NCBI RefSeq assembly: GCF_039544005.1
Contig: NZ_BAABKV010000001.1
Location: forward strand, 5,270,001-5,334,000
Length of the DNA: 64,000 nucleotides
Direction of reading: 5' to 3'
Source of the DNA: Kitasatospora paranensis
GTDB taxonomy: Bacteria > Actinomycetota > Actinomycetes > Streptomycetales > Streptomycetaceae
A program made the position numbers and the translations under genes. Positions within the stretch are counted from its first letter, which is position 1. Every line of letters starts with the position of its first letter. Under the pieces are notes generated by a model that saw only the letters and a program-made list of their open reading frames with translations, was not told the DNA's origin and did no database searches. Positions 18,097-28,100 of this stretch are shown one piece after another.

Positions 18097-19065
18097 ATGC
18101 TGAAGAACGTGGTGGCCGTGGTGCTGGAGGACGTGCACCCCTTCGAACTCGGCGTCGCCTGCGAGGTGTTCGGGCTCGACCGGAGCGAGGAGGGGCTGCC
18201 GGTCTACGACTTCGCGCTCGCCTCCGACCGCCCCGGCCCCAAGCGCACCCACGCCGGCTTCACCGTCGACGCCCCCTACGGGCCCGACCGGCTCGCCGGC
18301 GCCGACCTGATCGTCGTCACCGCCACCGGGCTGCGCGACACGTACCCGCCGGAGCTCGTCCGGGCGCTGCGGGAGGCCGTCGAGGGCGGCGCCCGGGCCC
18401 TGTCGATCTGCAGCGGCAGCTTCCTGCTCGGCGCCGCCGGGCTGCTGGACGGCCGCCGCTCCACCACGCACTGGCGGCACGCCGCCGAGATGGCCCGCCG
18501 CTTCCCGCTCACCACCGTCGAACCGGACGTGCTGTACGTCGACGCCGACCCCGTCATCACCTCGGCCGGCACCGCCGCCGGCATCGACGCCTGCCTGCAC
18601 CTGGTGCGCAAGGTGCAGGGCGCCGAGGTCGCCCGGGCCATCGCCCGCCGGATGGTGGTCGCCCCGCACCGGGACGGCGGCCAGGCCCAGTTCGTCGACC
18701 GCCCGCTGCCGGAGCCCGGCGCCGACTCGCTCGCCGCCGTGCTCGACTGGATGCGCCACCACCTGGACGAGGACAGCACCGTCGAACGCCTCGCCGCGCT
18801 CGCCCACATGGCGCCGCGGACCTTCGCCCGCCGCTTCCAGCAGGAGACCGGCACCACCCCGCACCGCTGGCTCGTCGGCCAGCGGCTGCTGCTCGCCCAG
18901 CGGCTGCTGGAGGGCACCGACGAGCCGGTCGACGCGGTCGCCGCCCGCTGCGGCTTCGGCAACGCGGCCACCCTGCGCCACCACTTCGCGCGCCGGCTCG
19001 GCACCACCCCGCAGGCCTACCGCCGGGCCTTCGCCTGCCCCGAGGAGGTCCGGGCGCGGCCCTGA
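18097..19065 (+). CDS. GlxA/AdpA-type transcriptional regulator (DJ-1/PfpI domain plus AraC DNA-binding domain)
   Basis: The 322-residue protein has an N-terminal class-I-amidotransferase-like domain (residues 1-170; CSGSFLLGAAGLLDGRRST holds the nucleophile-elbow Cys) and a C-terminal AraC domain with two helix-turn-helix units (VERLAALAHMAPRTFARRFQ, VAARCGFGNAATLRHHFARR). This is the architecture of AdpA, but the protein is shorter than the roughly 400 residues of AdpA itself, so it is probably a paralogue. A perfect palindrome of AdpA-like half-sites lies just upstream. Confidence 0.9.
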   Translation: MLKNVVAVVLEDVHPFELGVACEVFGLDRSEEGLPVYDFALASDRPGPKRTHAGFTVDAPYGPDRLAGADLIVVTATGLRDTYPPELVRALREAVEGGARALSICSGSFLLGAAGLLDGRRSTTHWRHAAEMARRFPLTTVEPDVLYVDADPVITSAGTAAGIDACLHLVRKVQGAEVARAIARRMVVAPHRDGGQAQFVDRPLPEPGADSLAAVLDWMRHHLDEDSTVERLAALAHMAPRTFARRFQQETGTTPHRWLVGQRLLLAQRLLEGTDEPVDAVAARCGFGNAATLRHHFARRLGTTPQAYRRAFACPEEVRARP

Positions 19066-19170
19066 TCCGCGCGCCCGTGCAACCTGACCGACCGTCATCG
19101 CGTCCTTGTACGAAGGGATGGAACCACCGGCGGCCGGACGGACGGCCGCCGCTCGGGGGAACGGGGCACG

Positions 19171-20419
19171 ATGAGGGTCACTCGCCGCACCGCAGCCGTG
19201 CTCGCGGCCACCACGGCCGCCGCCGTCGCGCTGGTCCTCGTCCCCGAGTGGCACGGCGACCCGGCCGCGGCACCGGTGCCGTCCGCGGCCACCGCGCCGC
19301 CCGGCACCGCCGCCCGCCCGGCGCCGGCCCCCTCCGCCTCGCCGAGCTGGGACGGCAAGGTCCGGCTGATCGGCGACGGCTCCACCTCCGACACCGGGCC
19401 CCAGCCGAACCGGCCGAAGGCCGAGAAGCTGAAGCCGGGGGAGAAGCCGCCGCAGTTCGTGGTCTTCTCCTGGGACGGCGCGCTGGAGAACGACGACCAC
19501 CTGTTCTCGCACTTCCGCCAGGTCGCCAAGGACAACGGCGCCCACATGACCTACTTCCTGAGCGGCATCTACCTGCTGCCCAAGTCCCGGCACATGCTCT
19601 ACCGGCCGCCGCAGCACCCGGTCGGCACCGCCGACATCTCCTTTCCCACCGACGCCCACCTGCGGGCGACCCTGGAGCAGGTCCGGCAGGCCTGGCTGGA
19701 CGGGAGCGAGATCGGCACCCACTTCAACGGGCACTTCTGCGGCGCCAAGGGCGGCGGCGACTGGAGCACCGAGGAGTGGCGCAGCGAACTGGAGCAGGCC
19801 CGCTCGTTCGTGACGGACTGGAAGACGAACACCGGCCTCACCGACGTCCCCGCGCTGCCGTTCGACTACGGCAAGGCGCTCGTCGGCGGCCGCGCCCTGC
19901 CTGGAGGGCCAGCCCCGTCTCCTGCCCGCCGAGAAGGCGGCCGGCTTCCGGTACGACGCCAGCTCGCCCGGCGAGTTCCAGGTCTGGCCGTCGAAGCGGG
20001 GCGGCATCTGGAACTTCCCGCTCCAGCTGGTGCCGTACCCCGACAAGCCCGTCCAGGTGCTGTCCATGGACTTCAACTTCCTGGCCAACCAGTCCGGCGA
20101 CAGCGTGGCGGGCGACCCGAAGAAGTACGCCGGGTGGGAGAAGCAGACCCGGGAGGGCTACCTCAACGGCTTCGAGCGGGTCTACAACGGCAGCCGGGCG
20201 CCGCTGTTCGTCGGCAACCACTTCGAGACCTGGAACGGCGGCATCTACATGCAGGCCGTCGAGGACGTCGTGAAGAGCGTCTGCCACCGCGACGGCGTGC
20301 GCTGCGTCTCCTTCGAGGAGCTCGCCGACTGGCTGGACGCCCAGGACCCGAAGGTGCTGGAGCGGCTCCGCGGCCTGGACCCGGGCCAGCCCGCCGACTG
20401 GGCCCAGCTGGTCCGGTAG
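19171..20419 (+). CDS. Secreted polysaccharide-deacetylase-like protein, one frameshift
   Basis: A signal peptide or anchor (TAAVLAATTAAAVALVLVP) is followed by an Ala/Pro linker and a NodB-like domain. FVVFSWDGALEND carries the motif-1 Asp at the end of a beta strand, and GSEIGTHFNGHFCG resembles the metal-binding His motif. Downstream come PFDYGKA and, after a frame change near 19897, GFRYDASSPGEF and FVGNHFETWNGG. The shift is +1 (or two lost bases) in the CCC run. Repaired length is about 415 residues. It could deacetylate surface glycan or peptidoglycan; activity is inferred from motifs only. Confidence 0.75.
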
Positions 20420-20440
20420 CGGGCCGGGCCGCGCCGCGGA

Positions 20441-22393
20441 CTAGTGGGCGGCGGCCTTGGTGTAGGCCGCCCAGATCCGGGTGGGGAACGCCGAGACCGG
20501 GGTGGCCGCGTCGGTGCCGCCGAGCCCGTCCAGCGGGGACAGCTGCAGGGTCTTCGGGTCCATCCGGAAGACGGTGACCGCGGTGGCCACCCGGCCGCTG
20601 TGGCCGACGAACCAGCCGGCCGTGCGGTCCGCCGTGGTGCCGGTCTTGCCGGCCGCGTCCGGGGCGGCCCCGGCGGCGTCGCGGCCGGTGCCCTCGCGGA
20701 CGGCCGCCCCGAGCGCGTCGTCGACCTCCGCGGCGACCGCCGGGTCCAGCACCTGCGCGGACTCCGGCCGCTCCACCGCCACCGGCGCGCCGCCCAGGGT
20801 CACCCGGTCCACCGACCACGGGTCGGTGTGCCGGCCGCGGTCGGCGAAGGCGGTGAACGCGGACGCCATCCGGACGGCGCTCGGCCGGGAGTTGCCCAGC
20901 GGGAAGGCCGGCACCAGCTCGCCCATGCTGTCCGGCAGCAGCCCCAGCGCGGCGGCGGTGTCCCGCACCCCCTCCAGGCCCACGTCCATGCCGAGCTGCA
21001 TCATCGGCCCGTTCACCGACTGCACCACCGCCGTCCGCAGGCTGACGCGGCCCCAGCTCCTGCCGTTGTCGTTGACCGCCTTCGCGATCCGCCCGTCCCG
21101 GCGCCAGTACGGCCCCTCCGGGGTGGTCAGCACCACGCCGTCGTCGCCGTCGTACCGGGTGGAGGAGTGGACGGGGGTGCGCCTGCCGCCGCGCTCGCGC
21201 TGCACACCCTGGCCGAGCCCCGCGGCGTACACCAGCGGGGTGAACGCGGTGCCGACCGGCACGTTCGAGGTGTTGGCGTCGTCGAAGCCCTGCTCGAGGT
21301 AGTCGGGGCCGCCGTACAGGGCGACGATCCGGCCGTCGGCGGCGACCGAGGCGGCGCCGAGGTGGACGTGCCGGTCGGCGTCGCGCCCGGCCGGGTCGAG
21401 GGCCGGCCCGGCGTCCTTCACGGCGGCGCCCAGCGCCGCCGTCCGGGCGCGGTCGAAGGTGGTGCGGATCTGGTAGCCGCCCAGGTCGAACCGGGCCGGC
21501 GTGACGTCCGAGTGGCTCTCCAGGTACGTCCTGGCCAGGTCCACCAGGTAGCCGACCTGGCCGCCGAGTCCCACGACGGCGGGCGGCTCGACGGGCTCCG
21601 GGAAGACCGTGTACGTGGCCCGTTCGGCGGCCGTCAGGTGCCCGGTGGCGACCATCCGGTCCAGGATCCACGACCACCGCTGGACGGCGCGGGTGCGGTT
21701 CTCCGGGCCGAGCGTCGGGTCGAACAGGCCCGCGCCCTTCAGCAGCGCGGCCAGGAACGCGCCCTCGCTGGGGTTCAGCGCCGACACGTCCTTGCCGTAG
21801 TAGGCCGCGGCGGCCCGCTCGATCCCGTAGCTCCCCCGGCCGAACCAGCTGGTGTTGAGGTACCCGGCGAGGATGTCGTCCTTGGTCATCCGCCGGTCCA
21901 GCTTCATCGCGATGACGATCTCGCTGAGCTTGCGGGAGACGTCCTGATGCTGGTTCAGGTAGATGTTCTTGACGTACTGCTGGGTGATGGTCGAGCCGCC
22001 CTGGGTGTCACCGCCGGTCGCCATCCGCACCACGGCCCGGCCGATCCCGGTCGGCGAGACCCCGGGGTCGGAGTAGAACGTCTCGTTCTCGGCCGCCAGG
22101 ACGGCGTACCGGACGGGCTCCGGGACCCGGCCGAGCGGGACCTCCTGCCGGTTGACCTGGCCGGTGCGCGCCATCTCCGTGCCGTCCGACCAGTAGAAGA
22201 CGTTGTTCTGCTGGGTGGCGAAGGCGTTCAGGTCGTCGGGCACGTCCGTGACCTCCCAGAACCAGCCCACCGTGCCCGCCACCAGGGCGGTGCAGGCCAG
22301 CAGGCCGGTCAGGGCCTGCCGGCGGGTGGGCAGCACGCGGCGCAGGCGGCGCCGCACTCCCCGGGTGGTCGGGCAGCGTCGGACACCACGCAC
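20441..22393 (-). CDS. Class A penicillin-binding protein with an altered transpeptidase SxxK motif
   Basis: After a short basic tail and one membrane helix (LLACTALVAGTVGWFW), a GT51 peptidoglycan glycosyltransferase domain has the catalytic ENETFYSDPG region, GGSTITQQY and SRKLSEIVIAMKL. A transpeptidase-fold domain follows, with SVN and KTGTT motifs in place. The expected SxxK nucleophile motif reads TAFT (VGTAFTPLVY): both Ser and Lys are Thr. The enzyme probably polymerises glycan but cannot crosslink or bind beta-lactam normally. GTG 22393 follows GGAGCAGGAAAC and gives 650 residues. Confidence 0.88.
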   Translation of the reverse strand: MRGVRRCPTTRGVRRRLRRVLPTRRQALTGLLACTALVAGTVGWFWEVTDVPDDLNAFATQQNNVFYWSDGTEMARTGQVNRQEVPLGRVPEPVRYAVLAAENETFYSDPGVSPTGIGRAVVRMATGGDTQGGSTITQQYVKNIYLNQHQDVSRKLSEIVIAMKLDRRMTKDDILAGYLNTSWFGRGSYGIERAAAAYYGKDVSALNPSEGAFLAALLKGAGLFDPTLGPENRTRAVQRWSWILDRMVATGHLTAAERATYTVFPEPVEPPAVVGLGGQVGYLVDLARTYLESHSDVTPARFDLGGYQIRTTFDRARTAALGAAVKDAGPALDPAGRDADRHVHLGAASVAADGRIVALYGGPDYLEQGFDDANTSNVPVGTAFTPLVYAAGLGQGVQRERGGRRTPVHSSTRYDGDDGVVLTTPEGPYWRRDGRIAKAVNDNGRSWGRVSLRTAVVQSVNGPMMQLGMDVGLEGVRDTAAALGLLPDSMGELVPAFPLGNSRPSAVRMASAFTAFADRGRHTDPWSVDRVTLGGAPVAVERPESAQVLDPAVAAEVDDALGAAVREGTGRDAAGAAPDAAGKTGTTADRTAGWFVGHSGRVATAVTVFRMDPKTLQLSPLDGLGGTDAATPVSAFPTRIWAAYTKAAAH

Positions 22394-22497
22394 GTTTCCT
22401 GCTCCGATCCGTCGACGGGACGAACGTCCTCGAACGGGAGACGCACCGGAGGGGTCGTCAGGTGACAGGAGGGTGCTGTGAGCAGCGCCACACTCCG

Positions 22498-23247
22498 TCA
22501 GGTGAGATGGTCGACGGCGTTCCAGCCGTCCGGCAGCAGCCGCCCGCCGCCCGCCCGCCACAGGCTGGTCGAGCAGTTGCCGACCGGATCGAGGGCCATC
22601 AGCTGCGCCTCGTCCAGCCGGTCCAGGATGTGACGGAGCATCAGCACGGTGCAGTCGTGCGCCACCACCAGCACCGGCCGGCCCGCCTCCTCCTCGCAGA
22701 GGTCGCGCAGCACGCTGCGCACCCGCAGGGCGACGTCCAGCCAGGACTCGCCGCCGGGCGGCCGGTAGTACAGCTCGCCCATCCGGCGCCGGCGGGCGGC
22801 CTCGGCGGGGTGCTCCTTGTCGATCGCGGCGCGGGTGAGCATCTCCAGCACGCCGAGTTCTCTGTCCCGCAGCCGTTCGTCGTAGCGCACCGGCAGCCCG
22901 ACCGGGACGGCGCCGAGCCCGGACGCCTGGGCGAGGGCGATCCGCGCGGTCTCGGCGGTGCGCACGTACGGCGAGCACCACAGGGCCCGCGGCCGGTCGG
23001 CCGGCGGCAGCGCGGCCCACCAGCGGCCGAGCGCCTGGGCCTGCGCCTGGCCGTGCATGGAGAGCGGGATGTCGGCGTCCCGGCTGGTGATCGGGACGGA
23101 CAGGGCGCCGGTCTGCTCGGCGAGCCGGAACTCCACGTTGGCCACGGACTCCCCGTGCCGGGTGGCGATCAGGACGGAGGGCAGCGGGCGCCCCTCCTCG
23201 TGCGCGGTACCGCGGTGTCCGTTCAGGATGGTGCCGGCCTCTGCCAT
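22498..23247 (-). CDS. Histidine phosphatase family protein
   Basis: A 249-residue phosphoglycerate-mutase-like phosphatase. ATRHGES carries the phospho-accepting His, CSPYVRTAETA the second Arg, and VVAHDCTVLMLRH the second catalytic His. An ATG at 23247 after GGGGAGACGGGCG is the best start, giving MAEAGTILNG. The substrate is unknown; such enzymes act on phosphosugars, nucleotides or phosphoproteins. It lies 104 bases upstream of the PBP gene on the same strand. Confidence 0.88.
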   Translation of the reverse strand: MAEAGTILNGHRGTAHEEGRPLPSVLIATRHGESVANVEFRLAEQTGALSVPITSRDADIPLSMHGQAQAQALGRWWAALPPADRPRALWCSPYVRTAETARIALAQASGLGAVPVGLPVRYDERLRDRELGVLEMLTRAAIDKEHPAEAARRRRMGELYYRPPGGESWLDVALRVRSVLRDLCEEEAGRPVLVVAHDCTVLMLRHILDRLDEAQLMALDPVGNCSTSLWRAGGGRLLPDGWNAVDHLT

Positions 23248-23399
23248 CGCCCGTCTCCCCGTTGCCGTCGTCTGCTGCCGGGCGGCCGCCCGGAAAGGAT
23301 GATCGCGCCGCCCCCTCCAGTGTTGACGGAAGGGGCGGCGCGAGCACAGGGCGCACACGGGGCGGCCGAGTGCGCCCCCGGCCCCGTTGGGGCCTGCGG

Positions 23400-25025
23400 T
23401 CAGTGCGCCGCCGCGGGCTGCGGGGCGCCGTCCACGGCCGGGTCGCCGGCGTCCGCGGTGTAGTCCGCCCGGGCGGTCTCGTCGGGGCCCTCAGGGGCCT
23501 TGGCGGCCCGCAGGACGAGCGTGAGGACGACGGCCACCACCAGGTTCAGCACGAACGCGGTGAGGCCGATGTAGCCGATCTGGCCGATCACCGGGATCTC
23601 GGCCGAGCTGCCGCCGAAGTGCTTGGTGGCGGGCGAGGCCACCCCGTACGCCTTCCAGGTGCCGTACGCCATGCCGACGGCCCAGCCGGCCAGCAGCGCC
23701 CAGCGGTGGAACCACCGGGTGAACAGGCCGCCGACGATCGAGACGAAGGTCTGCAGGATCCACAGCCCGCCGAGCAGCTGGAGGTTGATCGCGAACTGCT
23801 TGTCCATGGTGAGCACGAAGGCCAGCGCGCCGACCTTCACCAGCAGCGAGGCGATCTTGGCGACCCGGGTCTCGTCGGCCGGGGTGGCCTCCGGGCGGAT
23901 GAACGCCTTGTAGATGTTGCGGGTGAACAGGTTCGCCGCGGCGATCGACATGATCGCGGCGGGCACCAGCGCGCCGATGCCGATCGCGGCGAAGGCCACC
24001 CCGGTGAACCAGTCCGGGAACATGTTCTCGAACAGCTGCGGCACCGCGAGCTGCGCGTTGAAGCCCTTCACGCCCTTGCCGACCCCGGCCGCGATCGCCA
24101 TGAAACCCAGCAGCGCGAGCAGGCCGAGCATCAGCGAGTACGCCGGCATGATCGCCATGTTGCGGCGCACCGTGTTGCGGGACTTCGACGCCAGCACACC
24201 GGTCACCGAGTGCGGGTACATGAACAGCGCCAGCGCCGAGCCCAGCGCCAGCGTCGCGTACGTCCAGTGCGCGTTCGGTCCGAGGACGAGCGAGCCGACC
24301 GGCTTGTGGGTGGCCGGGTTGACCGCGGAGAACTTCTGCGCCGCGCTGTCGAAGACGTGGCCGTAGCCGCCCAGACGCATCGGGATGTAGATCACCGCCA
24401 CGATGATCACGATGTAGACCAGGGTGTCCTTGACGAAGGCGATGAGCGCCGGCGCCCGCAGGCCCGAGGAGTAGGTGTACGCCGCCAGCACGGCGAACGC
24501 CAGGAACAGTGGCAGGTCCTTCATGAACCAGTTCCCGGAGCCGCCGACGCCCAGCACGTCCAGCACCGCCTGGATGCCGACCAGCTGCAGGGCGATGTAC
24601 GGCATGGTGGCCAGGATGCCGGTCAGCGCGACCGCCAGCGACAGCCCCTTGGATCCGTACCGGCCGCGCACGAAGTCCGCCGGGGTGACGTACCCGTGCA
24701 CCCGGGAGACCGACCACAGCCGCGGCAGGAACAGGAAGACCAGCGGGTAGGCGATGATCGTGTACGGCACCGCGAAGAAGCCCGCCGCACCCGTGCCGTA
24801 GATCGCCGCGGGCACGGCCACGAAGGTGTACGCGGTGTACAGGTCGCCGCCCAGCAGGAACCAGGTCACCCAGGTGCCGAAGCTGCGGCCGCCCAGGCCC
24901 CACTCGTCCAGGTGCAGCGCGTTGTCCGCGCGGCGCCAGCGGGCGGCCATGAAGCCCATCACCGTGACCAGGACGAAGAACAGCACGAAGACCGCGAGCG
25001 CGGTCGCGTTGACGCCGGTGTGCAT
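23400..25025 (-). CDS. Sodium:solute symporter (SSS family)
   Basis: A 541-residue secondary transporter with about 13 membrane helices. DEWGLGGRSFGTWVTWFLLG near the N-terminus is typical of the MctC/ActP branch that takes up monocarboxylates such as acetate, pyruvate or propionate. The ATG overlaps the stop of the small DUF3311 gene (TGATG) once the latter's lost base is restored. The pair is a recurring actinobacterial unit. Substrate assignment is by subfamily resemblance only. Confidence 0.9.
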   Translation of the reverse strand: MHTGVNATALAVFVLFFVLVTVMGFMAARWRRADNALHLDEWGLGGRSFGTWVTWFLLGGDLYTAYTFVAVPAAIYGTGAAGFFAVPYTIIAYPLVFLFLPRLWSVSRVHGYVTPADFVRGRYGSKGLSLAVALTGILATMPYIALQLVGIQAVLDVLGVGGSGNWFMKDLPLFLAFAVLAAYTYSSGLRAPALIAFVKDTLVYIVIIVAVIYIPMRLGGYGHVFDSAAQKFSAVNPATHKPVGSLVLGPNAHWTYATLALGSALALFMYPHSVTGVLASKSRNTVRRNMAIMPAYSLMLGLLALLGFMAIAAGVGKGVKGFNAQLAVPQLFENMFPDWFTGVAFAAIGIGALVPAAIMSIAAANLFTRNIYKAFIRPEATPADETRVAKIASLLVKVGALAFVLTMDKQFAINLQLLGGLWILQTFVSIVGGLFTRWFHRWALLAGWAVGMAYGTWKAYGVASPATKHFGGSSAEIPVIGQIGYIGLTAFVLNLVVAVVLTLVLRAAKAPEGPDETARADYTADAGDPAVDGAPQPAAAH

Positions 25026-25290
25026 CACTGCCCACCCCCGCACGGGCGGCCTTGCGGGCCTTCTCGTCACGGTTGATCAGCAGGTAGGCGCCGACCGTGA
25101 ACACGGCCGACACCGGCACCCACAGCAGCTGGTACCAGTAGAAGAACGGGACACCGCCGAGCGCGGGCGTCGCCTTGGTGTACGAGGACACCCAGAGTGT
25201 GGCGACGACCGGCACGAGCAGGCAGAGCCCGGCCAGGACGCGGGCGGGCGTGACCGCGGGCAGGGCGCCCGGGGGAGTTTCCGACGACAT
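25025..25290 (-). CDS. DUF3311 small membrane protein, symporter partner, one frameshift near the end
   Basis: It begins MSSETPPGALPAVTPARVL and has two membrane helices (LAGLCLLVPVVATLW; LWVPVSAVFTVGAYLLI) separated by FFYWYQL, typical of DUF3311, then a basic tail INRDEKARKAARAG. Read literally, the frame runs into the symporter gene. One extra G in the run at 25035-25039 gives the ending AGGGQ-stop and a TGATG junction with the symporter (88 residues). It probably stabilises or assists the transporter. Confidence 0.82.
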
Positions 25291-25446
25291 GTGTGCGGCT
25301 CCGGCTGAAGAGGTCTCACCTCAACGGCGCCGCAGCGCACATCGCTGTGCGCCCGCCGAGCAGCACCCTCGGTGATCGACAGGACGCAGCGAAATGTAGG
25401 GCACCGGGTGACCCGTGTCACTACATCCGGCCGAGATTCCCTCATA

Positions 25447-25470
25447 CCGGGACGGCCACGGCCGTCCCGG
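25447..25470 (-). terminator. Terminator-like hairpin after dasR
   Basis: CCGGGACGGC and GCCGTCCCGG form a strong inverted repeat with a four-base loop, three bases after the dasR stop. It likely separates dasR from the DUF3311/symporter pair. Confidence 0.6.
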
Positions 25471-25473
25471 CCC

Positions 25474-26262
25474 TCACTCCGGGCGCTGGAGGCGGGTGAT
25501 GAACTTGTACCGGTCGCCGCGGTAGATCGACCGGACCCACTCCACCGGGGCGCCCTCGCCGTCGAACGAGTGGCGGGACAGCTGGAGCATCGGCAGGCCC
25601 AGGTCCGAGCCGAGCAGCCCGGCCTCGCGCGGGTTGGCCAGGGTGGTCTCGATGGTCTCCTCGGCCTCGGCCACCGTCACCCCGTACACCTCGCGCAGCG
25701 CGGTGTAGAGCGAGTTGTGCTTGACCAGGTTGCGGCGCAGCGCCGGGAAGCGCTTCGCCGACAGGTGCGCGACCTCGATCGCCATCGGGTCGCCGTTGGC
25801 CAGGCGCAGCCGCTCGATCCGCAGCACCCGGCTGCCGGGCTTGATGTCCAGCAGCGGGGCGAGCCGGTCGTCGGCGCTGACGTAGCCGACCTCGATCAGC
25901 CGCGAGGTCGGCTCCAGGCCCTGCGCGCGCATGTCCTCGGTGTACGAGGTGAGTTGCAGCGCCTGGGCGACCTTGGGCTTGGCGACGAAGGTGCCCTTGC
26001 CCTGGATGCGCTCCAGCCGGCCCTCCACGACCAGCTCCTGGAGCGCCTGGCGGACGGTGGTGCGCGAGGTGTCGAACTGTGCGGCCAGCGCCCGCTCCGG
26101 CGGCACCGGCGTGCCGGCCGGCTGGGTTTCGGTGAGCTGCAGGAGGTGCCGCTTGAGGCCGTAGTACTTCGGGACGCGGGCAGCCGTGCCGGCGGCCGCC
26201 GTGGACTGGGCCGGCACCGTGGGGCCCTCCGGGAGGGCCGCCGTTCCCCTGTCGCCGCTCAT
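25474..26262 (-). CDS. dasR: DasR, GntR/HutC-family regulator of chitosugar and GlcNAc metabolism
   Basis: A 262-residue protein with an N-terminal winged helix (TSRTTVRQALQELVVEGRLE, RIQGKGTFVAKPKV) and a C-terminal UTRA effector domain (YTEDMRAQGLEPTS; EWVRSIYRGDRYKF). The sequence matches my recollection of S. coelicolor DasR closely. DasR represses genes carrying dre sites and is released by glucosamine-6-phosphate-type ligands, linking nutrition to development and antibiotics. ATG 26262 has a GGAG site upstream. Here it follows dasD on the same strand, instead of preceding dasA. Confidence 0.93.
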   Translation of the reverse strand: MSGDRGTAALPEGPTVPAQSTAAAGTAARVPKYYGLKRHLLQLTETQPAGTPVPPERALAAQFDTSRTTVRQALQELVVEGRLERIQGKGTFVAKPKVAQALQLTSYTEDMRAQGLEPTSRLIEVGYVSADDRLAPLLDIKPGSRVLRIERLRLANGDPMAIEVAHLSAKRFPALRRNLVKHNSLYTALREVYGVTVAEAEETIETTLANPREAGLLGSDLGLPMLQLSRHSFDGEGAPVEWVRSIYRGDRYKFITRLQRPE

Positions 26263-26472
26263 GGCCGCTCTCACTCCTCGCCCTGCCGCCGTCACCGGCT
26301 CCTCCGTCGTTGTATCTGCACATCGTTGCACGCGCGGGCCGCCTGGTGTGAGCTCCCGCAGGCTGTTCTCACGCAGGCCCCGCCGGCGGGCGCCGGCGAC
26401 GGCACCCACCGGGTACGGAGCACCGCGGCGGACGGGGGCGTCCCCGTCCGCCGCGGGCGTCGTGTGCGCCGG

Positions 26473-28048
26473 TCAGACCGGCGCGGCCTCCAGCGACAGT
26501 CCGGCCAGCGCCTCCGCCGCGGCCACCCCGCAGACCCGGGCGCCGCCGTGGGTGGCCAGCACGGTCACCCCGCGGGCCCCGAAGGTGTCGGCGAGGCCGT
26601 GCACGGTGCCGATCTCCACCACCACGGCGTCCGGGCGGGCGGTGACCAGGGCCAGCGCGGCCCGCCGCATCCACGGGTGCCGGTGCACGTCGCGCACCAC
26701 GACCACCAGCGGCCGGTCGACGGCCGCCCCCAGCAGCGGGGCGACGTCCACGTCGGCCCCCTCGGCGGCCACCGGGACGTGCAGCAGGCCGGAGCCCTCC
26801 ATGCGGGTCGCCGGGGCGCCGATCCGGGCGTGCGTGGTGCCGGGGACGAGTTCGGCCAGCGGACCGGACACCCCCAGGGGTGTCGTCGCCGACCGCGATG
26901 TTGGCGCCGGGGGCGAACTCCACCACGTGCGGCACGCCCCGGACGGGACGCAGCTCGCCGTGGATCCGCAGCGCCCGGCGGGCGGCCGTCAGGCCGATGC
27001 CGACCTCTCCGTGCGCGCCGGCCTGGGCACGGCGCTCGGCGGCGGACCAGCGGGCCACCGCGCGGTTGCGCTCGGCGGCCTCGTGCAGCCGTTCGGCCGG
27101 CAGCCGGCCCTCGCGGACCGCCCAGACCAGGGCGTCGCGCAGGTAGAGGAAGGCCGCCTCGTCGTCCAGGCCGCCGCCCACGCAGATGGTGTCGGCACCG
27201 GCCGCGATCGCCCGGACGGAGCCGGCCGCCACGCCGTGGGTGCCGGAGATGGCGCCCATCTCGATGCCGTCGGTGACGATCAGCCCGCGGTAGCCGAGCT
27301 CCTCGCGGAGCAGGCCGGTGAGGATCTCGCGCGACATGGTGGCCGGCAGCGCGCCGTCGTACGCGGGGAAGAGGATGTGCGCCGTCATGATCGCCTTGAC
27401 GTCGGCGGCGATCGCGGCGCGGAACGGCTTGAGGTGCTCCTGGACCTGCTCGGGGGTGAGGTCGATCCGCGGCAGCCCGAGGTGCGAGTCGCCGGAGGTG
27501 TCGCCGTGGCCGGGGAAGTGCTTGGCGCAGGCGGCGACGCCGGCGGACTGCAGGCCGCGCACGTAGGCGGCGGTGTGCCGGGCGGCGAGGTCGCCGTCGG
27601 CGCCGAAGGAGCGGACGCCGATCACCGGGTTGTCCGGGTTGGAGTTGACGTCCGCGTCCGGCGCGTAGTCCAGGTTGATGCCGACCGAGGCGAGGTCCAG
27701 GCCGATCGACCGGGCGACCCGCCGGGTGAGGTCGGGGTCGTCGACCTCGCCCAGCGCGAGGTTGCCCGGGTAGGAGGACCCGCTGGTCACTTCGAGGCGG
27801 GTGACGTCGCCGCCCTCCTCGTCGGTGGCGACCAGCAGGTCCGGGTTGAGCGCGTACATCTCCGCGGTCAGGGCGGCGACCTGCTGCGGGGTACGGATGT
27901 TCCGGCCGAACAGCGCGACGCCGCCCAGCTCGCCGGAGCCCAGTCTGCGGCGCAGCCACTCGGGGGCGCTCAGCCCGACGAAGCCGGGCTGGAGCACCGC
28001 ACCGGCGTCCGTCAGCAGTTCGAGGCTTTCCGTACCGGGAATCGCCAT
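26473..28048 (-). CDS. dasD: Glycoside hydrolase family 3 beta-N-acetylglucosaminidase, one frameshift
   Basis: KHFPGHGDTSGDSHLGLP is the NagZ-type GH3 signature with the Asp-His dyad of GlcNAc-cleaving members, and VTDGIEMGAISG contains the nucleophile Asp. This fits DasD, an intracellular enzyme releasing GlcNAc from imported chitobiose. The N-terminal domain and the C-terminal domain (GPLAELVPGTTHARIG to LSLEAAPV) are in different frames. Removing one G from the GGGGG run near 26876 joins them as DTPGVSGPLAEL (524 residues). It follows dasC in the operon. Confidence 0.87.
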
Positions 28049-28100
28049 GGTTCCTTCCCTGGGGTGTGGGGAGTGCTGGGGGTGCGGGGGTGAGGAAGGG

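Noticed and set aside
19171..20577. 468-residue continuous frame of the deacetylase-like gene
   Set aside because: Its second half is Arg/Gly-rich nonsense while the neighbouring frame from about 19898 continues the conserved protein, so the frame changes instead.
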